This document shows positions 1 to 8,023 of a DNA stretch of 38,906 nucleotides, in pieces. This DNA comes from Paeniroseomonas aquatica (lineage in GTDB: Bacteria; Pseudomonadota; Alphaproteobacteria; Acetobacterales; Acetobacteraceae): positions 1 to 38,906 of the forward strand of contig NZ_JAUFPN010000125.1 of assembly GCF_030409335.1 (NCBI RefSeq), written 5' to 3'. Position 1 is the first letter of the stretch, and the number at the start of each line of letters is the position of its first letter. Position numbers and translations under genes: made by a program. The notes beneath the pieces were generated by a model. That model saw nothing but the letters and a program-made list of their open reading frames with translations. It searched no databases and had not been told where the DNA came from.

Positions 1-1
1 G

Positions 2-187
2 CCCCGGGCGGCGCTCACCTCCGCCCCGGCGATTCCCTGGACCGGTCCGGGCGACCCCGCCCCGGGCCAGCGCGGCAGCGGCGCCGCCGCCGCGCCCGAG
101 CCCGCCCCGCCGCCCGCCATGCCGGACTTCGCCCCGGCCGCGCCGCCGCCCGACCTGCTGGGTCCGCCGCCCGCACCCCGACCTTAG
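2..187 (+). CDS. C-terminal end of an unknown Pro/Ala-rich protein (5' end outside window)
   Basis: An open frame enters from the left edge and stops at TAG 185-187. The 61 visible residues are almost entirely Ala, Pro and Gly with a few acidic residues, which reads as a flexible low-complexity tail and not a folded domain. The third codon positions are nearly all G or C, as in the neighbouring genes. It lies on the same strand as alaC and ends 81 bp before it, so it could be the previous gene of the same operon. No function can be assigned. In DNA this rich in GC a random frame can also stay open for 60 codons, so it may not be coding. Confidence 0.4.
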   Translation, partial: PRAALTSAPAIPWTGPGDPAPGQRGSGAAAAPEPAPPPAMPDFAPAAPPPDLLGPPPAPRP

Positions 188-268
188 CCTCGCCCCCCGC
201 GGCCTGCTCCGCTATACCGGCGCACCGGGCAGGCTTCTGGCCCGGGGCAACCCGATCGGACCAAGTCG

Positions 269-1513
269 ATGACCGAGGAATTCCACCGCATCCGCCGCCT
301 GCCGCCCTATGTCTTCGCGGAAGTGAACGCCGCCAAGGCCAAGGCACGCGCAGCCGCGGAGGACATCGTGGACCTCGGCATGGGCAACCCCGACAGCCCG
401 ACGCCGCCGCATATCGTCGCCAAGCTGATCGAGGCGGTGCAGGACCCGCGCACCCATCGCTATTCCATGTCGAAGGGCATCCCCGGCCTGCGCCGCGCCC
501 TGGCCGGCTACTACGACCGGCGCTTCGGGGTGAAGCTGAACCCGGAGACCGAGGTCGTGGCGACGCTGGGTTCCAAGGAGGGCCTGGCCAACCTGGCCAC
601 CGCCATCAGCAGCCCGGGCGATACCATCCTGGTGCCCAACCCGAGCTACCCCATCCACCAATTCGGCTTCATCATCGCCGGCGCCTCGGTCCGCAGCCTG
701 CCCTGCACCCCGGACGACGAGATGCTCGCCGCCATCGACCGCGCCGTGCGGCATTCGGTGCCCAAGCCCACCGCGGTCATCGTCAACTTCCCCTCGAACC
801 CGACGGCGCATATCGCCAGTATCGAGTTCTACCGCGACCTGGTCGCGCTCTGCCGCCGGCACGAGCTGTTCATCCTGAGCGACCTCGCCTATGCCGAGCT
901 GTACTTCGGCACCACGCCGCCGCCCTCGGTGCTGGAGGTGCCCGGCGCGAAGGACGTGACGGTCGAGTTCACCTCGCTGTCCAAGACCTACAACATGCCG
1001 GGCTGGCGCATGGGCTTCGCCGCGGGCAACGAGCGGCTGATCGGCGCCCTGACCCGGGTGAAGTCCTACCTCGACTACGGCGCCTTCGCCCCGATCCAGA
1101 TCGCCGCCGCCGCGGCGCTGAACGGCCCCCAGGACACCGTCGCCGAGATGCGGACCCTCTACCGCGAACGCCGCGACCTGCTGGTGAAGGGCCTCCATGC
1201 CGCCGGCTGGGAGGCGCCCTCGCCAGAAGGCTCGATGTTCCTCTGGGCGCCGATCCCGGAGAAATTCCGCCACCTCGGCAGCGTCGAGTTCAGCAAGCTG
1301 CTGCTGGCCCGGGCGAAGGTCGCGGTCGCCCCCGGCCTCGGCTTCGGCGAGCATGGCGACGGCCATGTCCGGATCGCCCTGGTCGAGAACAACCAGCGCA
1401 TCCGCCAGGCGCTGCGCGGCATCCGCAGCTTCCTCCAGGGCGACAATGCCGGTCCCGCGCTGCAGGGCAGCGACGCCCCGGTCGAGGTCGAGAAGGAGCT
1501 GAGCGGCGCATGA
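269..1513 (+). CDS. alaC: Alanine/pyruvate-glutamate aminotransferase AlaC (class I/II PLP aminotransferase)
   Basis: This 414-residue protein resembles E. coli AlaC along its whole length: an N-terminal RIRRLPPYVF-type segment, SMGNPD-like GMGNPDSPTPPHI, VPNPSYPIH, NFPSNPTAH and the PLP-lysine motif SLSKTYNMPGWRMGF with the Schiff-base lysine at residue 239. AlaC transfers the amino group of glutamate to pyruvate to make alanine in the cytoplasm. The same fold is often annotated as LL-diaminopimelate aminotransferase, but the PPYVF start and the SKEGLA and RIKSYLDYG-type segments favour AlaC. The ATG at 269 puts the N-terminus where the family normally starts. The stop overlaps the start of hom by 4 nt (ATGA), so the two are translationally coupled. 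This suits linked control of alanine and aspartate-family amino acid synthesis. The substrate assignment is from family similarity only. Confidence 0.9.
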   Translation: MTEEFHRIRRLPPYVFAEVNAAKAKARAAAEDIVDLGMGNPDSPTPPHIVAKLIEAVQDPRTHRYSMSKGIPGLRRALAGYYDRRFGVKLNPETEVVATLGSKEGLANLATAISSPGDTILVPNPSYPIHQFGFIIAGASVRSLPCTPDDEMLAAIDRAVRHSVPKPTAVIVNFPSNPTAHIASIEFYRDLVALCRRHELFILSDLAYAELYFGTTPPPSVLEVPGAKDVTVEFTSLSKTYNMPGWRMGFAAGNERLIGALTRVKSYLDYGAFAPIQIAAAAALNGPQDTVAEMRTLYRERRDLLVKGLHAAGWEAPSPEGSMFLWAPIPEKFRHLGSVEFSKLLLARAKVAVAPGLGFGEHGDGHVRIALVENNQRIRQALRGIRSFLQGDNAGPALQGSDAPVEVEKELSGA

Positions 1514-2802
1514 GCAAGCCCCTCTCCATCGCGGTCGCCGGCCTGGGCACGGTCGGCGTCGGCCTCCTCAAGCTGCTGGCGGCCAATGCCGATATCGTCG
1601 CCGCCCGCGCCGGCCGGCCGATCGTCGTGGGCGCCGTCTCCGCCCGCGACCGCGGGCGGGACCGCGGCGTGCCGCTCGAGGCGGTCCGCTGGTACGACGA
1701 CCCGGTCGCCCTGGCGACCGACCCCGGCACCGAAGTGGTGGTGGAGCTCATCGGCGGCAGCGACGGCCCGGCCCGCGCCCTGGTGGAAGCGGCGATTGCC
1801 GCCGGCAAGCCGGTGGTCACCGCCAACAAGGCGCTGCTGGCGGTCCACGGCGCCGCCATCGCCGAACAGGCCGAGACCCGTGGCCTGCCGCTGGCCTTCG
1901 AGGCCGCGGTCGCCGGCGGCATCCCCGCCATCAAGGCGCTGCGCGAGGGCCTGGCCGCCAACAACATCCTCCGCGTCGCCGGCATCCTCAACGGCACCTG
2001 CAACTACATCCTGACGGTGATGCGCGAGCAGAAGCGCGAATTCGCCGAGGTGCTGGCCGAGGCCCAGGCGCTCGGCTATGCCGAGGCCGACCCGAGCTTC
2101 GACATCGACGGCGTCGATGCCGCGCACAAGCTCGCCATCCTGGCCGCGCTCGCCTTCGGCCGGCCGGTCGATTTCGGCGCCGTGCATGTCGAGGGCATCC
2201 GCGAGGTCACCGCGCTCGACATCGCGCTGGCCGGCGAGCTGGGCTACCGGATCAAGCTGCTCGGCATCGCCAGCCGGACCGCGGCGGGCATCTCGGCCCG
2301 GGTCCATCCCTGCATGGTGCCGGCCGCCGCCCCCATCGCCCGGGTGGACGGCGTCTTCAACGCGGTCGTGGCGGAGGGCGATTTCGTCGGCCGGGTCATG
2401 CTGGAGGGCCGCGGGGCCGGGGCCGGGCCGACCGCCAGCGCCGTGGCCGCCGACCTGATCGACATCGCGCGCGACCGCCATACCCCGGTCTGGGGCGCCG
2501 CCGGCGGTGCGCTCGGCACCGCGCCCTCGGTGCCGATGGACCGCCATGTCGGCCCGTATTACCTGCGGCTGATGGTGCTCGACCGTCCCGGCGTCATCGC
2601 CGACGTCACCGGCATCCTGCGCGACCAGTCGATCAGCCTCGAATCCATGCTGCAGCGCGGCCGGGCGCCCGGCGAGGCGGTGCCGGTGGTGCTGACCACG
2701 CATGATTGCGAGGAAGCCGCCATGCGTGCCGCCCTTGTGCGTATCGGCGCGTTGGGCGCGGTGCTGGAAAAGCCGGCGCTCATCCGCATCGAGACCTTGT
2801 AA
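1510..2802 (+). CDS. hom: Homoserine dehydrogenase with C-terminal ACT domain
   Basis: It reduces aspartate semialdehyde to homoserine with NAD(P)H, the branch step to threonine, methionine and isoleucine. The 430 residues show the family order: a Rossmann NAD(P) site GLGTVG (residues 11-16), the NKALLA segment, the catalytic core with GILNGTCNYI, and DAAHK carrying Asp203 and the probable catalytic Lys207. A C-terminal ACT domain starts near residue 350 (YYLRLMVLDRPGVIADVTGI), consistent with feedback regulation by an amino acid, usually threonine. The ATG lies inside the end of alaC (ATGA overlap). The length and intact motifs indicate a functional enzyme. glpX follows after 28 bp. Confidence 0.95.
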   Translation: MSKPLSIAVAGLGTVGVGLLKLLAANADIVAARAGRPIVVGAVSARDRGRDRGVPLEAVRWYDDPVALATDPGTEVVVELIGGSDGPARALVEAAIAAGKPVVTANKALLAVHGAAIAEQAETRGLPLAFEAAVAGGIPAIKALREGLAANNILRVAGILNGTCNYILTVMREQKREFAEVLAEAQALGYAEADPSFDIDGVDAAHKLAILAALAFGRPVDFGAVHVEGIREVTALDIALAGELGYRIKLLGIASRTAAGISARVHPCMVPAAAPIARVDGVFNAVVAEGDFVGRVMLEGRGAGAGPTASAVAADLIDIARDRHTPVWGAAGGALGTAPSVPMDRHVGPYYLRLMVLDRPGVIADVTGILRDQSISLESMLQRGRAPGEAVPVVLTTHDCEEAAMRAALVRIGALGAVLEKPALIRIETL

Positions 2803-2830
2803 CCCACGTCGCAGCTCCAGGGAGCAGATC

Positions 2831-3826
2831 ATGCCAGAGACCGAAACCCAATACGGCAAGGTCGTCGACCGCAACCTGGCGCTGGAGCTGGTGCGGGTGA
2901 CGGAAGCCGCCGCCATCGCCGCCTCCCGCTGGATCGGCCGCGGCGACAAGAACGCCGCCGACGGCGCCGCCGTCGATGCCATGCGGAAGGCCTTCGACAC
3001 CGTCGCCATCACCGGCACCGTCGTGATCGGCGAGGGCGAGATGGACGAGGCGCCGATGCTCTACATCGGCGAGAAGATCGGCCTCGGCGGCCCACTGGTC
3101 GATATCGCCGTGGATCCCCTCGAGGGCACCTCGGTCACCGCCAAGGGCGGCCCGAACGCCATCGCCACCCTGGCGCTGGCCGAGCACGGCGGCTTCCTGC
3201 ACGCGCCCGACATCTACATGGACAAGATCGCCATCGGCCCCGGCCTGCCCGAGGGCGTGGTCAGCCTCGATGCCCCGGTCGAGACCAACCTGCGCGAGCT
3301 GGCGCGGGCGAAGAAATGCGAGATCAACGACCTGATGATCTGCATCCTCGACCGTGACCGGCACAAGGCGATCATCAAGGCCTGCCGCGCCGCCGGCGCC
3401 CGCATCATGCTGATCGGCGACGGCGACGTGGCCGGCGTCATCGCGGTCAGCGAGCCCGAGACCGGCGTCGACATGTACCTCGGCTCCGGCGGCGCGCCCG
3501 AGGGCGTGCTGGCCGCAGCCGCGCTGCGCTGCATTGGCGGCCAGCTGCAGGGCCGGCTGCTGTTCGAGAACGACGAGCAGGTCACCCGCGCCCGCGACAT
3601 GGGCGTGACCGACCCGAACCGCATCTACACCACCGCAGACATGGCGCAGGGCGACGTGATGTTCGCCGCCACGGGCGTGACCGGCGGTCCGATGCTGCGC
3701 GGCATCCGCCGCACCGCGACCGGCGCCATCACCCATTCCATCGTCATGCGCAGCAAGTCCGGCACGGTGCGCTACGTCGAGGGGCACCACAATTTTGCGC
3801 GGAAGCCCGCCTCCTTCGTTGGCTGA
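2831..3826 (+). CDS. glpX: Class II fructose-1,6-bisphosphatase GlpX
   Basis: It hydrolyses fructose-1,6-bisphosphate to fructose-6-phosphate, the irreversible step of gluconeogenesis, in the cytoplasm. The 331-residue protein has the GlpX landmarks: RNLALELVRVTEAAA at the N-terminus, the acidic metal-binding segment GEGEMDEAPM (residues 67-76), and DPLEGT (95-100), typical of the lithium-sensitive phosphatase superfamily. The GGAPEGVLAAAALRC segment is also a GlpX hallmark. The start ATG has a good ribosome binding site (GGGAGCA, 2820-2826). Longer upstream frames would run into hom and are not credible. Its position after hom and before recJ is an arrangement I know from other alphaproteobacteria. 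The 3' end overlaps the chosen recJ start by 32 nt. Confidence 0.95.
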   Translation: MPETETQYGKVVDRNLALELVRVTEAAAIAASRWIGRGDKNAADGAAVDAMRKAFDTVAITGTVVIGEGEMDEAPMLYIGEKIGLGGPLVDIAVDPLEGTSVTAKGGPNAIATLALAEHGGFLHAPDIYMDKIAIGPGLPEGVVSLDAPVETNLRELARAKKCEINDLMICILDRDRHKAIIKACRAAGARIMLIGDGDVAGVIAVSEPETGVDMYLGSGGAPEGVLAAAALRCIGGQLQGRLLFENDEQVTRARDMGVTDPNRIYTTADMAQGDVMFAATGVTGGPMLRGIRRTATGAITHSIVMRSKSGTVRYVEGHHNFARKPASFVG

Positions 3827-5597
3827 GGCGCTGCCGGAAGCCGTCCTCGGCGTCGGCCGGAGCCTGACCGGCCGGCGCTGGATCTGGCGCGAGAGCGAGG
3901 CCCGGCTGGGCCTCGCCATCGCCCAGCGGGCCGAGCTGCCCGAGCTGGTCGGGCGCCTGCTCGCGGCCCGCGGCATCGGGCTGGAGGCGGTGGCCGACTT
4001 CCTCGACCCGACGCTGCGCGCCCTGCTGCCCGACCCCTCCCTGCTGGTCGACATGGATGTCGCCGCCGACCGCCTGGCGCGGGCGGTGCGGGAGCAGGAG
4101 ACCATCGCGGTCTTCGGCGACTACGACGTCGACGGCGCCTGCTCCGGGGCGCTGATGGTGCGGGCGCTGCGGCGGCTGGGCTGCACCGTAACCCATTACG
4201 TCCCGGACCGGCTCAAGGAGGGCTACGGCCCAAACCCGGCCGCCATCCGCGCTCTCTGCGCGCGCGGCGCCACGCTGATCGTCTGCGTCGACTGCGGCAT
4301 CGCGGCGCATGAGGCGCTGGCCGCCGCCGTCGGGCAGGCGGATGTGGTGGTGCTGGATCACCACAAGGCCGAGGGCCCGGTGCCGCGGGTCGCCGCGGCG
4401 GTGAACCCCAACCGGCTGGACTGCACCTCCGGCCTTAGGCACCTCTGCGCCGCCGCGGTCGCCTTCCTGGCGGTGGTGGCGCTGCACCGCACGCTGCGCC
4501 GCGCCGGCCATTTCGCCGGCAAGGCGGAACCGTCGCCGCTCGACCTGCTGGACCTGGTGGCGCTGGCGACCGTCTGCGACGTCATGCCGCTCACCGGGGT
4601 CAACCGGGCCCTGGTGACCCAGGGGCTGAAGGTGATGGCCCGGCGTGGTCATGCCGGCGTCGCCGCCCTGCTCGACGTCGGGCTGGTGCGGGACCAGCCG
4701 ACCGCGCATTCCCTCGGCTTCGTCCTCGGCCCGCGCATCAATGCCTCCGGCCGGATCGACGAGGCCGACCTCGGCCTCCGGCTGCTGCTCTGCGACGACC
4801 CGGTCGAGGCCCGCGCCATGGCCGAGCGGCTCGACCAAGTGAACCGGCGCCGCCAGGACGTGGAGGCGGAGGTCCTCGGCGCCGCCTTCGCCACGGCCGA
4901 GGCCCAGGTGGCGGCCGGCCAGCCGGTGCTGCTGGTGGTCGGGGAGGGCTGGCATCCCGGCGTGGTCGGCATCGTCGCCGGTCGGCTCAAGGAGCGCTTC
5001 AACCGGCCGGCCTGCGTCGCCGGCCTCGCCGCCGGGCTGGCCAAGGGCTCCGGCCGATCGGTGCCCGGCGTCGACCTGGGGGCCGCCATCATTGCCGCCC
5101 GTCAGGCGGGGATGCTGCAGACCGGCGGCGGCCATGCCATGGCCGCCGGCTTCAGCTTCCTGGCCGCGAGGCAGGAGGAACTGCATGGCTTCCTCAACGA
5201 ACGCCTGGCCGATGCCAATGGCCTACCCGGCGCCGCCGATTTGGTGGTGGAGGGGACCATGGCGGTCCCGGCCGCGACATCGGCCCTGGCGGAGCAGGTC
5301 GGGCGGCTGGCGCCCTTCGGTGCCGGCAACGAGGAGCCGGTCTTCGTCCTGCCGCGCGCCCGGGTGGTCCGGGCCGACCGGATCGGCAAGGAGGGCAACA
5401 CCATCCGCGCCTTCGTTGAAGGCGAGGCCGGCGGCAGGCTCAAGGCCATCTGCTTCCGCGCCAAGGAAGGCCCCCTGGCCGAGGCGTTGCTGGCCCGCAA
5501 CGCCGCCCCGCTGCACCTCTGCGGCCAGTTGCGGGCGGAACGCTGGAACGACCAGGTGAGCGCCTGCCTGCACGTGGTGGATGCTGCCCCGGCCTGA
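3795..5597 (+). CDS. recJ: Single-stranded-DNA-specific 5'-3' exonuclease RecJ
   Basis: RecJ degrades single-stranded DNA in RecF-pathway recombination, mismatch repair and base excision repair. The 600-residue frame has the DHH phosphoesterase motifs in order: DYDVDG (residues 109-114), VDCGIA, DHH (188-190) and a GPRINASGR segment. These are followed by a DHHA1 domain with GGGHAMAAGF and a C-terminal OB-type region (FGAGNEEPVF onwards). The acidic and histidine metal ligands are present. There is no good ATG. TTG at 3795 has a purine-rich GAGGGG about 10 nt upstream and gives the family-like segment VGRSLTGRRW. An in-frame TTG at 3819 is the alternative. Both overlap glpX, so translation is probably coupled to it. 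Confidence 0.93.
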   Translation: MRGSPPPSLAEALPEAVLGVGRSLTGRRWIWRESEARLGLAIAQRAELPELVGRLLAARGIGLEAVADFLDPTLRALLPDPSLLVDMDVAADRLARAVREQETIAVFGDYDVDGACSGALMVRALRRLGCTVTHYVPDRLKEGYGPNPAAIRALCARGATLIVCVDCGIAAHEALAAAVGQADVVVLDHHKAEGPVPRVAAAVNPNRLDCTSGLRHLCAAAVAFLAVVALHRTLRRAGHFAGKAEPSPLDLLDLVALATVCDVMPLTGVNRALVTQGLKVMARRGHAGVAALLDVGLVRDQPTAHSLGFVLGPRINASGRIDEADLGLRLLLCDDPVEARAMAERLDQVNRRRQDVEAEVLGAAFATAEAQVAAGQPVLLVVGEGWHPGVVGIVAGRLKERFNRPACVAGLAAGLAKGSGRSVPGVDLGAAIIAARQAGMLQTGGGHAMAAGFSFLAARQEELHGFLNERLADANGLPGAADLVVEGTMAVPAATSALAEQVGRLAPFGAGNEEPVFVLPRARVVRADRIGKEGNTIRAFVEGEAGGRLKAICFRAKEGPLAEALLARNAAPLHLCGQLRAERWNDQVSACLHVVDAAPA

Positions 5598-5680
5598 TTC
5601 CCGCCGCCGGCGAAAAGATGGGCGGCGCGGCCGGCTCTTTCGCCCTCGCCGCGCGTTGTCGCCACGCAGCCGAAGGATGG

Positions 5681-5977
5681 ATGATGCGCCGGATCTTGAA
5701 GCTTTCCCTGCTGACCCTCGCCCTGCTGGCCGGGCCGATGGCGATGTCCCCGACCGGCAAGGCCGCTGCGGCCGGGGTCGCCACCGGCGGCACCACCGTC
5801 ACCGGGACCGCCGGCCGCCTGCTGGTGCCGGTGCAGTATCGCCGGCCCTATGCGGCACCGCCACGTCCGCAGTACCGCCGCCGCTATGCCCCGCCGCCGC
5901 GAGCCTACGGCCGGCGCTACGTGGCGCCCCGCCCGCGCTACTACGCCCCGCCGCCGCGCCGCTACTACCGGCGCTGA
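5681..5977 (+). CDS. Small secreted Tyr/Arg/Pro-rich protein
   Basis: This 98-residue protein begins with a clear Sec signal peptide: MMRR, then a hydrophobic LSLLTLALLAGPMAM core, with likely cleavage after the Lys-Ala-Ala-Ala region near residue 31. The mature part is highly biased. After about residue 54 it is made of repeating Arg, Tyr, Pro and Ala in blocks such as RRPYAAPPRP, RYAPPPRAYG and RYYAPPPRRYYRR. AAGGA at 5673-5677 sits 6 nt before the second ATG (5684), so translation may start there instead of 5681. It stands alone between recJ and a convergent gene. Short secreted proteins with PPxxYYRR tails are common in alphaproteobacteria and have no known function. A periplasmic or envelope-associated role is inference. 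Confidence 0.65.
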   Translation: MMRRILKLSLLTLALLAGPMAMSPTGKAAAAGVATGGTTVTGTAGRLLVPVQYRRPYAAPPRPQYRRRYAPPPRAYGRRYVAPRPRYYAPPPRRYYRR

Positions 5978-5984
5978 GCCTGCG

Positions 5985-6010
5985 CCGCCCGGTTCAGGGT
6001 AGCCGGGCGG
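5985..6010. terminator. Bidirectional hairpin between convergent genes
   Basis: CCGCCCGG (5985-5992) and CCGGGCGG (6003-6010) form a perfect 8-bp stem around a 10-nt loop. It sits just past the stop at 5977 and overlaps the last codons of the convergent minus-strand gene. There is no U-tract on either side, so termination is inferred from position and stem strength. Confidence 0.45.
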
Positions 6011-6617
6011 AGGCCCAGGCATCGGCGATGCGGCTCAGCCGGTCGGGCACGACCGGGGTCGGCGTACCGCTACTCCCGCTGCTGCCGCCCGGCACGTCGC
6101 CCCAGCGCCGGACCGGGCCGCTGTCGAGGTGGATGAAGCTCTTCGCCGCATAGACGCCGACTCCGCCGCGCCGCAGGCCCAGCGCCGCCTCGCCGAAGCT
6201 GGCCAGCTGCGCGGCGCTGACGCAGACATCGAGGGCGCCGGCGCGCAGATGCTGGCTGTTGCCCGCGCCGCAGACCGCCGCGTTGGTCTCCGGCGTGCGG
6301 AAGCCGGAGACGACCAGGAATTCCCCCCGTGCGCGGGCGCGCTGCCCGGTTTCCCACAGGATGTCGAGGACGCTGGGGTCGAAGCCCTGCACCGTGCCGG
6401 TGCGACTGTCCGCCAGCACCGCCGAGATCTCCGCCAGGGCTCCCGGATCGACCGAAAGGCCGTTGTGATAGATGCCGGTGAAGCGCGCCCCGGTTGCCGC
6501 ATGCCGCAGCACCAGGCGGCGCGGGGCAGGGGGCGCGGGCCGGCTCGCGCTGGCGAGGCCGGGCCGAGCAAGGATCAGCGGCGCGGCGGCGCCCAGGAGG
6601 AGGTTGCGTCGGTGCAT
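5994..6617 (-). CDS. Tat-exported DUF882 / YcbK-like M15-family peptidase
   Basis: It is predicted to be a periplasmic zinc peptidase of the DUF882/YcbK family, related to D,D-/L,D-carboxypeptidases acting on murein. The 207 residues begin with a twin-arginine-type signal, HRRNLLLGAAAPLIL. The catalytic domain shows VVSGFRTPETN (residues 102-112), SQHLRAGALDV with metal ligands His123 and Asp130, and FIHLDSGPVRRWG with His163. This is the usual H-x6-D ... HxD arrangement. The Ser/Gly-rich stretch after residue 175 (GGSSGSSGT) is a linker or tail beyond the usual family end. ATG 6617 is the only start that keeps the signal peptide. The gene is convergent with the small secreted protein. Its exact peptidoglycan substrate cannot be told from sequence. 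Confidence 0.85.
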   Translation of the reverse strand: MHRRNLLLGAAAPLILARPGLASASRPAPPAPRRLVLRHAATGARFTGIYHNGLSVDPGALAEISAVLADSRTGTVQGFDPSVLDILWETGQRARARGEFLVVSGFRTPETNAAVCGAGNSQHLRAGALDVCVSAAQLASFGEAALGLRRGGVGVYAAKSFIHLDSGPVRRWGDVPGGSSGSSGTPTPVVPDRLSRIADAWASARLP

Positions 6618-6919
6618 GACCCTGGCCTAGCGGCCCGGGCGGCTTCGCGGAACCCTTGCTCGCGCGATCGCGTCCCGGCTGGCGCAACCGCGATCAGGCG
6701 GCGGCCGAATCTACGCCGTGGGGGGGGAGCTGTGCCCTTACTAAAATCCCTTTGGTTGAAATGCCATGGCCTGCATGGCGTGGTAAATTACCCTGCCGCG
6801 GGTGGCTAGACGAGGCCACCCGGCCGGTGTAGTCACCGCCCGGCGCTGTCCGAGTGCTTAGCCTGGTAGTCCGGTCGCACCGGGCCGGCGGGCGATCCAC
6901 CAGCCAGCGCCCTGCCTTG
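6618..6919. other. Intergenic stretch with several small inverted repeats and a 23-codon ORF
   Basis: This 302-bp gap between the DUF882 gene and tRNA-Glu holds no standard gene. The part from 6720 to 6830 is less GC-rich and unusually structured: GCCATG/CATGGC around 6763-6779, the palindrome GGTAAATTACC near 6782-6792, and a stem CGGGTGGC (6799-6806) / GCCACCCG (6815-6822) with an 8-nt loop. A short frame at 6761-6832 (ATG to TAG) encodes 23 residues with three Trp and one Cys. It could be a leader peptide or small RNA ahead of the tRNA, or nothing. Confidence 0.3.
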
Positions 6920-6995
6920 GTCCCCATCGTCTAGAGGCCTAGGACACCAGCCTTTCACGTTGGTAACACGGGTTCGAATCCCGTTGGGGACGCCA
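6920..6995 (+). tRNA. tRNA-Glu (anticodon UUC)
   Basis: The 76-nt sequence folds as a full cloverleaf. The acceptor stem is GTCCCCA (6920-6926) with TGGGGAC (6985-6991). The D-loop has an AGAGGCCTAGGACA-type sequence, the anticodon loop CCTTTCACG carries TTC, and the T-arm is CGGGTTCGAATCCCG. Discriminator G6992 is followed by an encoded CCA (6993-6995). Anticodon UUC reads GAA/GAG. It stands alone, with no adjacent tRNA or rRNA. The DNA downstream drops in GC, a common pattern at tRNA-linked insertions, but I found no repeated tRNA 3' end. Confidence 0.97.
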
Positions 6996-7024
6996 TCAGG
7001 CGTTTATCGAGTAAAATCAAGCGC

Positions 7025-7300
7025 TTAGGGCCATAGGCCGGCAAGGATTTGCAGCAGGGTCTTGTAGCCGCCTGGGGCAGGAACATTGGCGCCGCTCAGG
7101 CAAGGTGGCTCGTCCTCCTCCGCATTACCCGGACGGCCTGACAGCGGCGATGCCGGGCACGGGCGCGATCCGAATCCAGGGTACGCCTCAACGCACACCA
7201 TCCGGTAACGGAAAGAGTTGAAGTCATAGTCGGTCCGCATCTTGGCGGGAACAGCCAGTCCCAGCTCCATGGGTGGCTCGACCTTTATCTGCCGCGACAT
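7025..7300 (-). CDS. Hypothetical protein, doubtful (91 aa)
   Basis: This is a minus-strand open frame of 91 codons in the lower-GC region after tRNA-Glu. The N-terminal third (residues 11-42, MELGLAVPAKMRTDYDFNSF and on) looks protein-like and soluble. The middle is Pro/Gly/Ser-rich with three Cys, and the end is hydrophobic (LLQILAGLWP). Third-position GC is only moderate, unlike the core genes. Neither ATG 7300 nor the internal ATG 7270 has a convincing ribosome binding site. I recognise no family. It could be a horizontally acquired orphan, a decayed remnant or a chance frame. The 240 bp between it and the next gene hold nothing I can assign. Confidence 0.25.
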   Translation of the reverse strand: MSRQIKVEPPMELGLAVPAKMRTDYDFNSFRYRMVCVEAYPGFGSRPCPASPLSGRPGNAEEDEPPCLSGANVPAPGGYKTLLQILAGLWP

Positions 7301-7540
7301 CCGGATCGAATGGCCTGCCAGGCGACCACGCCTACAGCATGGTCCTCGACGACCATCCGGTAAGCAGCTGCTCTATGGCACGCCGCGGGCGGTCACATCG
7401 CCGGTCCAGGTTTGGGTCGTGAAGCTGCTGCCTGGGCACCGGCGGCAAGGGTGCGGCAACTCGATACCACATCGCCTTTCTTTGCCGCTGCCGACGAGGT
7501 CTCGGCGTTCCATGTCCCTCTCCATACCACAGGACATCGA

Positions 7541-7912
7541 ATGACCGGCCACGATGATATGCCACGCCACGATGATCCGACCGAGTTGGAGCCGAGGCCA
7601 AGGGTGCCAGCACCGAGTGGCCCGCGATCGACCGTTGCTCAGCTCCGGCAGGACATTGTCAGTGGCGCCACGGGCGACAAGGTGGCGGTACTGGACCCCT
7701 CGATGGCGTCGCTCGGCACTGATGACGAAGCTGCAGGCGAACCGCCGTCACCAGAGATGATCGCCGCTGTCCGCAAGGCTGAGCGTGAGGGGCCTGTTTC
7801 TCCCCTCGTTCCCACCAGCACCCTCGACGCGTCTCGTCCGTACCGGCTCTACGGCGCCATCGGCTTAGCAATCATTCTGGCCGCCGTCGCACTCTGGGGT
7901 TCGTTTGCCTGA
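7541..7912 (+). CDS. Small hypothetical protein with C-terminal membrane anchor
   Basis: This 123-residue protein has a hydrophilic, Pro- and Asp-rich N-terminal part. A conserved-looking central segment follows (residues 41-60: IVSGATGDKVAVLDPSMASL, then GTDDEAAGEPPSPEMI). One C-terminal transmembrane helix of about 18 residues ends the protein (AIGLAIILAAVALWGSF). I recall similar GATGDKV...LGTDDEAAG proteins as uncharacterised small alphaproteobacterial proteins, but no function is known to me. ATG 7541 is chosen because AGGA (7531-7534) lies 6 nt upstream; the frame itself extends further 5'. The topology suggests a tail-anchored inner-membrane protein with its N-terminus in the cytoplasm. 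The neighbours are orphans and give no functional hint. Confidence 0.6.
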   Translation: MTGHDDMPRHDDPTELEPRPRVPAPSGPRSTVAQLRQDIVSGATGDKVAVLDPSMASLGTDDEAAGEPPSPEMIAAVRKAEREGPVSPLVPTSTLDASRPYRLYGAIGLAIILAAVALWGSFA

Positions 7913-8023
7913 AGGCCGGCAGGGCGCGCCCCTCCACGCGTCAGCCTAAACTACCAAGCCCGGCCCGGTAGGAGCAGCTCGATCCTCATTTATTTTGATA
8001 TCGGAGCGGCGAGACCTCGCAGA

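Noticed and set aside
269-1513. LL-diaminopimelate aminotransferase DapL
   Set aside because: The fold is shared, but the N-terminal and active-site segments match AlaC much better; DapL from plants and Chlamydia is more distant.
1159-3018. A 619-codon open frame on the minus strand opposite alaC-hom-glpX
   Set aside because: It lies opposite well-supported genes, its product is rich in Arg, Gly, Asp and His with no motif, and long antisense frames are expected at this GC content.
5602-5634. Hairpin CGCCGCC/GGCGGCG after recJ as a terminator
   Set aside because: Seven-base arms of simple CGG/CCG repeats occur by chance throughout this DNA, and the small gene follows closely.
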